From Micavibrio sp. UBA2705 (lineage in GTDB: Bacteria > Pseudomonadota > Alphaproteobacteria > Micavibrionales > Micavibrionaceae), in assembly GCA_002354205.1 (NCBI GenBank), contig DELD01000055.1, forward strand, positions 1 through 50,595: a stretch of 50,595 bases of DNA, given 5' to 3'. The translations under genes were made by a program, and so were the position numbers. Below are positions 41,853-49,617 of the stretch, one piece after another. The first letter of the stretch is position 1. Each line of letters starts with the position of its first letter. The notes under the pieces are model-generated. The model was not told the DNA's origin. It was given only the letters and a program-made list of their open reading frames with translations, and did no database searches.

Positions 41853-42695
41853 TCAAATAAGTTCTTGATGGATTTGTTCAATGAACATCAAAGCATCCTG
41901 ACGGTCATGTTCATACGGGGTCAGGTTGATATAACGCTCTAGCGTTTCTATGGCTTCTCTGCTTTGTGTGTTTTTGGCGAGTAAAACGCCTTTATCGAGC
42001 AGGAGTTTATATTCATTGGGGGCGATTTTTTCCGTGGCGATGACGGTTTCTAAGGCGGCTTCGTAATCTTCCGCGGCGATCTGGCGTTTTTTGATGTTGT
42101 TTTGCAGGCGCACTAGAATTTCGCGTTTATCGGCAACTTGATAATAACTTTGGTCAAGCTCGGCATGTGGGCCCTTTACGTGTTTGATAATCTCTCGCAG
42201 TTCAGCAGCGCCTGTGGTGCGAGCTAAATTAAAGGGGTCAAACAAAGGCTGCTGCCCATTGCCGCTAAGACGGACAAGAAAGTGACCAGGGAAGTTAATG
42301 CCCTCTGCGTGCCAGTTCAGGCGCTCGCAGACTTCTAAATATAAAATGGATAGCGCAACAGGCAACCCTGTTGTGTTGTCAATGACGTAGCAAATATCCG
42401 CATTATCAATCAGGTCATAATTTGCCGCATTGCCATGATAGTTATTATCTTCAACGAAAACGGTTTGCAGAGCGATAAGCTTGGCTTCGGCATGGTCAGC
42501 GCCTTGATGGGCGAGCATATTATGCGTGTCTTTGCACAGGCGTTCAATTTCTAGGTAATAGGGCGCAAGCGACCGGTTAGGATGGCGCAGCGCAGAAAAA
42601 GCGAGCGCCGATTCGAACAGGGCAATTTCAGCCGCGGGTTTTTGGCCTTGCTGCGTGAGGAATGCGAGTAAATCAGTTTTATTGTTTTTAAGCAT
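41853..42695 (-). CDS. SirB1 family transglutaminase-like/TPR protein
   Basis: 280-residue cytosolic protein of the SirB1 (UPF0162) family. It has the transglutaminase-like fold region FVEDNNYHGNAANYDLIDNA, then NTTGLPVALSILYLEVCERL and GINFPGHFLVRL, with the GFPGHFL-type His, and a C-terminal TPR helix pair (YKLLLDKGVLLAKNTQSREA). In this family the catalytic Cys of true transglutaminases is often missing, so enzymatic activity is doubtful. ATG 42695 lies in a 12-base direct repeat. The pal gene follows 189 bases downstream. Confidence 0.85.
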   Translation of the reverse strand: MLKNNKTDLLAFLTQQGQKPAAEIALFESALAFSALRHPNRSLAPYYLEIERLCKDTHNMLAHQGADHAEAKLIALQTVFVEDNNYHGNAANYDLIDNADICYVIDNTTGLPVALSILYLEVCERLNWHAEGINFPGHFLVRLSGNGQQPLFDPFNLARTTGAAELREIIKHVKGPHAELDQSYYQVADKREILVRLQNNIKKRQIAAEDYEAALETVIATEKIAPNEYKLLLDKGVLLAKNTQSREAIETLERYINLTPYEHDRQDALMFIEQIHQELI

Positions 42696-42711
42696 CTGGT
42701 TTAAGCATCTG
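42687..42711. repeat. Direct repeat at the start of the SirB1-like gene
   Basis: TTTAAGCATCTG occurs twice, one base apart (42687-42698 and 42700-42711). The first contains the start codon on the minus strand; the second offers a decoy ATG whose frame ends after six codons. Confidence 0.6.
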
Positions 42712-42737
42712 TTTTAAAAATTCGGCCTTGGGTTTAA

Positions 42738-43487
42738 TTACTGTAATGGGTAGACTTCTACAGCGGGTACGGATGCGCCTGTTAAGGGCTGCGGTGCGCC
42801 TGTACTTATGGGGGGGCTTACGGCTGTGTTTGTTGGTGCGCTGTCATAGCCTTGGCTTTGGGGTTGCGGCGCTGTGGATACAGCGTTCTGCGCGTTTTCA
42901 ATTTCTTCTATAAGGCGGATATAGCTGACGACTTGCTGAACGTTTGAAATGGTGCGCGCAATTTCAATGATGCGGTTTGTTTCGGCCTGTGAATGTGAGA
43001 CGCCCATTAAATACACTGTGCCTTGTACGGTATCAATTGTGTAGTTTATCGACTGAACTTCTTTATCCAATGTGATTTTTGTGCGGATCTGGGTGGTGAT
43101 CCATTTATCAGTAAGGAAGCTTTTTACCCCGCCGCTTTCGGCTACACGGATTTCGTTAATGACCTGTTCAACGCCTTGTGGCTGCCATGCAAGGCGAATG
43201 GCTTCAACGCGGTGTTCAGGGTCTTGAACAATGCCGGTAACAAGGACGCGGCCTTTTTTTACCGTAAGGTCAAGCTTTGAAAATGTTTCTACATTATATT
43301 GAAACCATGCTTCGCTGATTTGTGTGCTGATCCAGAAATCTTTGGCGGATTGTGAAATGCCGCCATCTTTTGCCGCCGATACGCCGGCAATCGCTCCTGC
43401 GCCAGTGGCGATGCCCATGGCTGTGCAGCCCTGTAACATCAGAGCACATAAAGAGAGGCTTAACAGAGCAATATTTTGTAGTTTCAT
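42738..43487 (-). CDS. BON-domain outer-membrane lipoprotein (DolP/OsmY type)
   Basis: 249 residues with a lipoprotein signal and lipobox LMLQGC (Cys21), a Gly/Ala segment and two BON domains (about 51-115 with GRVLVTGIVQDPEHRVEAIR, and about 125-190 with GTVYLMGVSHSQAETNRIIE). A Pro/Ser/Gln-rich tail follows. Two-BON lipoproteins of this type sit in the outer membrane and help envelope integrity. It lies next to yraN and rsmI, which is also the E. coli arrangement (rsmI, lpoA, yraN, dolP). Confidence 0.87.
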   Translation of the reverse strand: MKLQNIALLSLSLCALMLQGCTAMGIATGAGAIAGVSAAKDGGISQSAKDFWISTQISEAWFQYNVETFSKLDLTVKKGRVLVTGIVQDPEHRVEAIRLAWQPQGVEQVINEIRVAESGGVKSFLTDKWITTQIRTKITLDKEVQSINYTIDTVQGTVYLMGVSHSQAETNRIIEIARTISNVQQVVSYIRLIEEIENAQNAVSTAPQPQSQGYDSAPTNTAVSPPISTGAPQPLTGASVPAVEVYPLQ

Positions 43488-43527
43488 GGTTCAGACTTTC
43501 ATTTTTGAAAACAGCATGACATGGCGT

Positions 43528-43929
43528 TCAAAGAATCCACGCATTGGGAATATGCTTGATATAGTATGGTGGAGCGCAGGCTATAAAGTCAAAGCGAAGT
43601 GTAAAATTAGGGTCATTTCCCTGCGTATAAACTGAATTATGACTGATATAATGCCCTGCGGCCTTGCAGATGCGTTGCTGCGTTTTGACAGGGATAGCGT
43701 GGAGCGCGTCGTTTTTGGTTTTGCGGTATTTAACCTCGATAAAGGCGATACAGTTTTTCTTCTTCGCGATAATATCAATTTCGCCAACGCCAGTTTTATA
43801 ATTTTTCGCGAGGATTTTATAGCCTTTTACGCGTAAAAACATACGGGCGATGAACTCTGCGAAATATCCCGTCTTATACGCTTTAAGCCCTAATACGCCT
43901 TTGGTGAAATGCTGCGGAGACTTTTTCAT
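43528..43929 (-). CDS. yraN: YraN/UPF0102 family nuclease-fold protein
   Basis: 133 residues of the restriction-endonuclease-like fold. The family core is visible: TGYFAEFIARMFLRVKGYKI, then NYKTGVGEIDIIAKKK and FIEVKYRK, which supplies the Glu, Asp and E-x-K residues of a PD-(D/E)XK site. Its cellular role is not firmly known. The ATG overlaps the rsmI stop in ATGA, so the two genes are translationally coupled. Confidence 0.92.
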   Translation of the reverse strand: MKKSPQHFTKGVLGLKAYKTGYFAEFIARMFLRVKGYKILAKNYKTGVGEIDIIAKKKNCIAFIEVKYRKTKNDALHAIPVKTQQRICKAAGHYISHNSVYTQGNDPNFTLRFDFIACAPPYYIKHIPNAWIL

Positions 43930-44798
43930 TGGTTTTTGATGTCGAGGGCGCGTTGATAAATAGCTTTGCGCTTTTGCCCCGATAAAGATGCGACCATATC
44001 AACCGCTTCGCGCAGGGGGAGTTCTTGCATTTGCGCGCTGAGCAGCGCATCAATGTCTTCGTCGCTCATCTCAGTTTTATCATCGCTTGATGGTGGGGCG
44101 ATGACGAGGACGATTTCGCCTTTTGGTGGGCCGTCAGCTTCTAATGCGGTGATAAGCTCTGCGGCTGTGCCGCGCTTTATTTCTTCAAAGCGCTTGGTCA
44201 GTTCACGCGCTATGGTGACTTTGCGGTTGCCCATGATATCTAAAATAGTGCGCATAGTGGCTAGAAGGCGGGGCGCGGTTTCAAAGGCAATTAACGTGGC
44301 TTGCGTGGTTTTCCATTCTTGTAGTAAATCTTCGCGGGCTTTTTGTTTGCTCGGTACAAAGCCAAGGAAACAAAATTTATCACTGGGCAGGGCGGATAGC
44401 TGCAAGGCCATTAAGGGCGCGCTCGCGCCGGGCAGGCTGGTGACATAATAGCCTTGGTCGCTGACTTCTTTGGTCAGTTTATAGCCAGGGTCGGATATAA
44501 GCGGCATGCCAGCATCACTCATCAACGCGACAATTTTATTTTCACTCAGTGCGCTGAGGATTTTATCTCTTTTGCGTTCATCGCTATGGTCATTATAGGA
44601 AATTAACTGGGTTTTGATGCCAAAATAGGATAGCAATTTTCCACTAACGCGGGTATCCTCACAGGCAATGAGATCTGCTTTTTTAAGCAGTTCTAATGCA
44701 CGCAATGTTATATCTTGTAAGTTGCCAATTGGCGTGGCTACTAAATAGAGGCCAGATATAAAATGGTTGGATGATTGATTTTCTGAGGGGTTGACCAT
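43926..44798 (-). CDS. rsmI: 16S rRNA (cytidine-1402-2'-O)-methyltransferase
   Basis: SAM-dependent enzyme that methylates C1402 in the ribosomal decoding centre. From ATG 44798 it has 290 residues with the SAM-binding patterns GLYLVATPIGNLQDITLRAL, ACEDTRVS, LMSDAGMPLISDPG and LPGASAPL, then the ERPRL-like ETAPRLLATM segment and a C-terminal RsmI HTH-like end. A TTG at 44819 in frame is possible but unlikely. It faces the LppC-like gene across 81 bases, the conserved alphaproteobacterial and enterobacterial neighbourhood. Confidence 0.94.
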   Translation of the reverse strand: MVNPSENQSSNHFISGLYLVATPIGNLQDITLRALELLKKADLIACEDTRVSGKLLSYFGIKTQLISYNDHSDERKRDKILSALSENKIVALMSDAGMPLISDPGYKLTKEVSDQGYYVTSLPGASAPLMALQLSALPSDKFCFLGFVPSKQKAREDLLQEWKTTQATLIAFETAPRLLATMRTILDIMGNRKVTIARELTKRFEEIKRGTAAELITALEADGPPKGEIVLVIAPPSSDDKTEMSDEDIDALLSAQMQELPLREAVDMVASLSGQKRKAIYQRALDIKNQ

Positions 44799-44879
44799 TA
44801 AGCTGTGCTGATTTACCAATGCTAGAGTTGTTTGCTATTTTACTTTTATATACTTAACCTTTTAATCGGGCTTTTGCTA

Positions 44880-46367
44880 ATGCGCAATTATCTTTTTCAA
44901 AAAATGACCTTAATTTTCTGTGCTGTTCTGCTTTTGGGCGGCTGCGTAAGCGCGACAGGATATAAAAATCCGTGGAAAATGAGCACGAAAGATGAGGCGA
45001 AAGCCAGTGAAGCGCCAAGTACGTTAGCACGCCCAACCGCATGGCCGCAGCAGCAAGCAGGACAAACTACGCAAGGTGCAATGGTTCTTGGCGGCAATGA
45101 GCAAGGGGCAACGCAACCAGATATGCAAGGCCAGAACGGTCAGCCATATACAGGGGCGATAGATTATGGTCAGGGACAAATGGTGCAACCGAATATGTCT
45201 GGCTATGATCAAGCGCCTTATGGGCAAAACGGTTATGGCACTATGGAACAAAATATAGGCGCAGGGCTGCCGCCAAGCGCGGCGGCCTCGGTGCGGGTAG
45301 CATTATTAACGCCGCTAACGGGGCAGGCGTCTCATTTGGGGCAAGCGTTTTTAAATGCGAGCCAAATGGCTTTGTTTGACCTGAACATGGCGGATTTTGA
45401 AATTGCGCCATATGATACGCAGTCGACCCCAGCAGGGGCGAAACAGGCAGCCACGCAAGCGATTAATGATGGCGCTTCTTTGATTATTGGCCCGCTATTT
45501 GCGGATTCTGTGCGCGCAGCGCGCAGCGTTGCATCGCGTCATAATATATCCGTGATTGGCTTTTCGACGGATTGGACAACCGCAAACGATAATACATATG
45601 TGATGGGCTTCTTGCCTTTTACGCAGGTGCAGCGCATTGTTCAGCACGCGGCAAAACGCGGCTATAAACGCATCGGTGTGATTGCGCCGGATGATTTATA
45701 TGGGCAGGCGGTGATTAATACCTATTTAGAAGAAGCCGGGCGTTACGGCATTCATACGGTTGATATATTGCGGTTTAAAGGCGGTGCGGAAGATTTATCT
45801 TTGCGGATACGTGAATTTGCCAAATATGATTCACGCCGTGATGCAAAAGGTAAGCTTTTGCCGCGTTATGAACTGCCTTTTGATGCCGTCTTGATGGCAG
45901 TAGGTAGTGAACAGGCGATTGCTGTGTCTAATTTACTCACCTATCACGATTTAGACCCGCGCCGCGTTGTGCGCCTTGGGACGGGGCTTTGGGATGATAC
46001 ATCACTGATTGGTGAAGATAACCTTGCCGGCGCTTTATTCGCCGCGCCATCACCGAATTTGCGCCGTTCATTTGTGACGCGTTATAAAATGTTATTTGAT
46101 GACCGCCCGCCGCGTTTGGCATCGCTTGCTTATGATGCAACGGCTTTGTCGATTGTTCTGGCACAGCATGGTTTACAGCAAAATGGCGTGCCGGCATTTG
46201 GACGCGATTCTTTAATGAACCCGAATGGCTTTTCAGGTATTGACGGTATCTTCCGCTTTCACTCTAATGGTTTGATTGAGCGTGGCCTTGCCGTGTTGCA
46301 GTTTAGCGGCGGTGGCATGAAAGTTGTCGAGGATGCGCCATCAACCTTCATGCGTCCGAATTTGTAA
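44880..46367 (+). CDS. LppC/LpoA-type penicillin-binding protein activator lipoprotein
   Basis: About 495 residues from ATG 44880. The signal has a lipobox LLLGGC (Cys22), so this is probably an outer-membrane lipoprotein. A 100-residue linker rich in Gln, Gly, Pro, Tyr and Asn follows, then a periplasmic-binding-protein fold (VRVALLTPLTGQASHLGQAF, ASLIIGPLFADSVRAARSVA, RIGVIAPDDLYGQAVINTYL). The family activates class A penicillin-binding proteins in Gammaproteobacteria; in alphaproteobacteria the partner is inferred. A start at TTG 44832 would add an unlikely second hydrophobic segment. Confidence 0.9.
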   Translation: MRNYLFQKMTLIFCAVLLLGGCVSATGYKNPWKMSTKDEAKASEAPSTLARPTAWPQQQAGQTTQGAMVLGGNEQGATQPDMQGQNGQPYTGAIDYGQGQMVQPNMSGYDQAPYGQNGYGTMEQNIGAGLPPSAAASVRVALLTPLTGQASHLGQAFLNASQMALFDLNMADFEIAPYDTQSTPAGAKQAATQAINDGASLIIGPLFADSVRAARSVASRHNISVIGFSTDWTTANDNTYVMGFLPFTQVQRIVQHAAKRGYKRIGVIAPDDLYGQAVINTYLEEAGRYGIHTVDILRFKGGAEDLSLRIREFAKYDSRRDAKGKLLPRYELPFDAVLMAVGSEQAIAVSNLLTYHDLDPRRVVRLGTGLWDDTSLIGEDNLAGALFAAPSPNLRRSFVTRYKMLFDDRPPRLASLAYDATALSIVLAQHGLQQNGVPAFGRDSLMNPNGFSGIDGIFRFHSNGLIERGLAVLQFSGGGMKVVEDAPSTFMRPNL

Positions 46368-46383
46368 TCCGCTAAAGCTATTA

Positions 46384-47787
46384 CTATTGCGTTATGTAGA
46401 GGTTTGAGAGCTCTTTACTGATTTGCTCAAATGTGTTGACTAAGTCATTCTGTGATGGCGCATCAAAGTACTTTGTGGCATCAGATGCACAGCGGCGATA
46501 ATAGCCTTTTGTGCTGTTACTTACCCCACCACTAAATGTCACAGTATAAATTTGGATGCCTTTTTTCTTCATCTCCGTACAGACTTCTTCAAAGCGTTCA
46601 TTGAGGTCAGAAACCGATACATTATGCGTGCGCGTGCCGCCATAGGCGCTATACTCAGAATTCATTGTGTTGTTACCATCAGTCATCATCACCACAACTT
46701 TTTGCCAAATTAAATCATCAAAAGGCGCAGCCTCTTGGAAGGGGAAGTTAGGCGATAACATGCGATAGCCCCAGACCATACCAAGATTACCATAGGTGAA
46801 GCCATAAGCTTCAAGGTCGCGTATTTCCTCTTTCAGGTAACTCGCATCGCTTGTTAACGGCACAACATAAGCTTCGTTGCATTGGTAGTTCGGGCCATAA
46901 CGGTCATTATAGTATTCAGCGTTACGACGGGTGTTATAGCTGGTTGAATCATTAAAGTAGGATCGGTACATTTCCCATGTCCAGCTGCCATCAGCATCTG
47001 AATCTTTGGTGTCCTCAGGGTAGTCACGGGCAAGGACGCAGCCATGCCATTGTTTGCTGCGGCTTTGGTCAAAGCGGATAGAGGATGAATTGCTGTAATA
47101 ACGATCATTACTTGGTGCGGTGACGAAAGGGTCGCCGTAATCGCTGCCATCGGGGTTTTTGCCAAGCCCATATGGCCCCACATTGACGGCAGAGCTATAA
47201 GGTACCATGCCGATTTTAATTGTGTCATCTTCGTTTGATCGGTCATACAAAATATCAACAAAGTTGGTCGCGGCGGTACGCAAGGAAGCGATATTGTTGT
47301 TTGAGCTCATTGAGCCTGTAACATCAAGCACCATCATTACTTCAATACCACGCACTTCGCGGACAACCTTGGTGTCTGATGATGCTTCGGCGGTATTAAC
47401 GCCAAGGAATTGCAAAAAGATGGTGTCGACATAAACGGAGGCTGACACAGAAAGGCTATCTTCGGTCATGCGGATGATGATGTCTTCAATTTCACCTAGT
47501 TTATCGTCTGAGTAATTGGCTTCTATAAAATCGTAAACGCGCTGGATCATCTCTTCTTCACTGAGTGCTGATGAGCCTGCGGCGGCGAGGGCGGCGGCAT
47601 CAATGGCGTGTTCAAGGCGCTTTTTCGCCAGATAAATTTGTCCAGAATCAATGGCTATCCCCATTGACCCTAATACTGCGGGAATGGTTAAGCTGATGAT
47701 CACCGCAGAGGCGCCGATTGTTTGCGTCAGGTAAGAGCGTATAAGCCCTTTTCCTGCTGTTGTCCATTTGCTAATCTGTTCTCTCAT
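46384..47787 (-). CDS. tadG: TadG-like pilus protein with VWA domain
   Basis: 467 residues. The N-terminal TadG-type membrane helix (GASAVIISLTIPAVLGSMGI) precedes the AKKRLEHAIDAAALAAAG segment that is diagnostic of TadG. A von Willebrand A domain follows from about 149, with the metal site DVTGSMS (Asp155, Thr157, Ser159) and a later VVVMMTDGNNT. A long Tyr/Ser/Asn-rich insertion (about 225-310) with several Cys lies inside the VWA fold. It converges with the LppC-like gene and is the last of three Tad-type genes here. Confidence 0.9.
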   Translation of the reverse strand: MREQISKWTTAGKGLIRSYLTQTIGASAVIISLTIPAVLGSMGIAIDSGQIYLAKKRLEHAIDAAALAAAGSSALSEEEMIQRVYDFIEANYSDDKLGEIEDIIIRMTEDSLSVSASVYVDTIFLQFLGVNTAEASSDTKVVREVRGIEVMMVLDVTGSMSSNNNIASLRTAATNFVDILYDRSNEDDTIKIGMVPYSSAVNVGPYGLGKNPDGSDYGDPFVTAPSNDRYYSNSSSIRFDQSRSKQWHGCVLARDYPEDTKDSDADGSWTWEMYRSYFNDSTSYNTRRNAEYYNDRYGPNYQCNEAYVVPLTSDASYLKEEIRDLEAYGFTYGNLGMVWGYRMLSPNFPFQEAAPFDDLIWQKVVVMMTDGNNTMNSEYSAYGGTRTHNVSVSDLNERFEEVCTEMKKKGIQIYTVTFSGGVSNSTKGYYRRCASDATKYFDAPSQNDLVNTFEQISKELSNLYITQ

Positions 47788-47830
47788 TCTTCCTCACTCA
47801 CACACATTTTCTTATTTTTTTTATTTATAA

Positions 47831-48358
47831 TTATTCGAAGTAAACTACGGAGCTTTTGCGCCCTCTTGTATAGGCGACTTCGCGCATATTAAACTCATCG
47901 ACAAGAAACTCCCAAAAGAAAGGCACATAGGTATATTCCATGGTTACGCCTAATACGCCTTCACCAGGGTTAGCCAGCTGATCCATTGTAGATGTCATAT
48001 CACCTGACTCGCCGCCGTAACCTGATGATGTGACGTGGCCTTCTGTGATCATATCGCCGTCATTATCAAAACGAATGCTGATAATTTCATATTCAAGGGC
48101 GCTGCCATTATAAGGGGACATTGCAAGGCGGGCCGCGGCAATGGCGTCATTTATATCTTGCGGCGATGCCAAGGGCACGCGGGCGATAAGGTCAGCGGTG
48201 ACCTGCGATGCGGTCATGACTTTTTGGTTGATAATCATTGCTTGTCCCATGTCGTATGTGCCCATCAGCAAGGAAAACAAGACAGGGAAGATCATCGCAA
48301 ATTCGGTTGCTGCGAATGCTTTTTCTTCTTTTAGCCATTTATGTATCTGTTGTAACAT
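47831..48358 (-). CDS. TadE/TadF-type pseudopilin, second copy
   Basis: 175 residues with a short basic leader (MLQQIHKWLKEEKAF) and the TadE-like helix AATEFAMIFPVLFSLLMGTYD, with the conserved Glu four residues into the helix, which suggests processing by CpaA. The extracytoplasmic part has IRFDNDGDMITEGHV and ends FFWEFLVDEFNMREVAYTRG, the usual TadE C-terminal form. It lies between the first TadE-like gene (12-base gap) and tadG (43-base gap). Confidence 0.87.
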   Translation of the reverse strand: MLQQIHKWLKEEKAFAATEFAMIFPVLFSLLMGTYDMGQAMIINQKVMTASQVTADLIARVPLASPQDINDAIAAARLAMSPYNGSALEYEIISIRFDNDGDMITEGHVTSSGYGGESGDMTSTMDQLANPGEGVLGVTMEYTYVPFFWEFLVDEFNMREVAYTRGRKSSVVYFE

Positions 48359-48369
48359 GCTTATCCGTT

Positions 48370-48906
48370 CTAATCATCAAAGTCATAAGGTTCAGTTTGC
48401 AGCACGATTGTTGACATCATTAAGCGCGTATCGCTGCCAGGGTCAGAGAAAAACTGCGCAAGAATCGGCGTTTTTAATGCGTATTGATAGATAACGCGGA
48501 TCAAAATCACATCGCTTACCCCGCCAGCATCAAAGCCTTGCGATTCGAAGCTACCATCTTCATTAAATGTCGGTGAGTTTCCGCCGGCGCCGCCAAATCC
48601 GTCTTCGATGGCAACCACTTCATATTCTATCTCGCTGCAATCTGCGAGGACGCTTACGGCATCGCAAAGTGCATCTTCAAACATGGCTTGCGCATCACCG
48701 GATTGCTGCGCCTGTCCGGTGCGAATAAGGCGCGAAGCGTCGGATGTTGCGCCCTCTAAAACGATGGATGTTGTGAACATTAGGGCAATTTCAATGATAC
48801 CTAAAAGGAAATAGAGCAGCGGTGCAGCGACGAAAGCGAGCTCAATCGCTGTTGCGCCATCGGATTTTTGGATATAGCTTTCCATTTTGCTTCTGATATT
48901 TTGCAT
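48370..48906 (-). CDS. tadE: TadE-type pseudopilin, first copy
   Basis: 178 residues from ATG 48906. The leader ends in SDG, followed by ATAIELAFVAAPLLYFLLGI, the classic TadE pseudopilin start with Glu at mature position 5. The mature part has three Cys-bearing segments (DALCDAVSVLADCSEI) and ends in an acidic tail. It is the first gene of the tadE, tadE/F-like, tadG group, 27 kb away from the main cpa genes. A codon pair GTG TGT before the ATG gives a longer alternative start. Confidence 0.87.
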   Translation of the reverse strand: MQNIRSKMESYIQKSDGATAIELAFVAAPLLYFLLGIIEIALMFTTSIVLEGATSDASRLIRTGQAQQSGDAQAMFEDALCDAVSVLADCSEIEYEVVAIEDGFGGAGGNSPTFNEDGSFESQGFDAGGVSDVILIRVIYQYALKTPILAQFFSDPGSDTRLMMSTIVLQTEPYDFDD

Positions 48907-48920
48907 ACACACATCCGTCG

Positions 48921-48947
48921 CGCTTAATGCGTTTTATGAACGCTTAA
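48921..48947. repeat. Direct repeats with internal dyad before the tadE group
   Basis: CGCTTAA occurs at 48921-48927 and 48941-48947, 20 bases (two helix turns) apart, with the dyad GCGTT-N5-AACGC between. It lies just upstream of the tadE start and could be a regulator site. Confidence 0.35.
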
Positions 48948-49086
48948 GCCGTGTTTGTTTTTTTTCAATTTTCTTTTTGTTTCTCACACAGGAAACATAG
49001 ATAACTCACATGTATTCCACTCACCATCATACAATGTATCTGTTGCTAATCTCTTAATTATATACGGCTTTTTAGGGGTATTTATT

Positions 49087-49614
49087 TTAGTTTTTAGCTG
49101 GCGCGCGCGTTGCTTCCATTTCAAGAGGGAAGCCATCTTCATCTAAATCAAGTTCACCTGTAACTTCTGGGCCCCAACGCTCTTTTAAGGTGGCTTGACG
49201 TTTTTGAATCGTGCTGAGGCGTTTTTGGCCTTTTTGTACTAAAATATTGGCGATGATACCGACCACGGCCCAGTTAATAAGGTGCCCCATTGCTGCGGCG
49301 GCATAGATGATGGCAATGGTGAGCGGCTGGGATGCGATGATGATCGCGTAGTCAATTGTATGCTCTGTAGTGATAATATCCATAAGGAAAGGGAATGCGC
49401 CAGCAAAGTTAAGAAAGCCAATTGTGTATGATTTGAGCCTTTCTTTGCTGCGATCTACAATGAGTGCGACAAAGGTGGGGATCATCGCAATGAGCAGAAA
49501 CACTGCAGAGGCAATGAAAATCGTTGACGTGATAATGGCCATGCAGAGTAAGATCTGGCCTTTTAGGCCAAGCTTGTGCTTTTTCTTATTGCTGTTTTTC
49601 TTTTTCTTTGCCAT
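49087..49614 (-). CDS. Small multi-pass membrane protein with poly-Lys N-terminus
   Basis: 175 residues, family not recognised. The first 20 residues are dominated by Lys (KKKKNSNKKKHK), followed by a long hydrophobic stretch (21-53), a second one (63-81) and a third, long enough for two helices (89-126), then a charged cytosolic tail ending in an acidic part. The strongly basic N-terminus should stay in the cytosol. It starts three bases after the stop of the gene at 49618, so the two are likely co-transcribed. Confidence 0.7.
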   Translation of the reverse strand: MAKKKKNSNKKKHKLGLKGQILLCMAIITSTIFIASAVFLLIAMIPTFVALIVDRSKERLKSYTIGFLNFAGAFPFLMDIITTEHTIDYAIIIASQPLTIAIIYAAAAMGHLINWAVVGIIANILVQKGQKRLSTIQKRQATLKERWGPEVTGELDLDEDGFPLEMEATRAPAKN

Positions 49615-49617
49615 GTG

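Noticed and set aside
44832..44879. TTG start giving a longer LppC/LpoA-like protein
   Set aside because: It would put a second hydrophobic segment before the lipoprotein signal; ATG 44880 gives a normal signal and lipobox.
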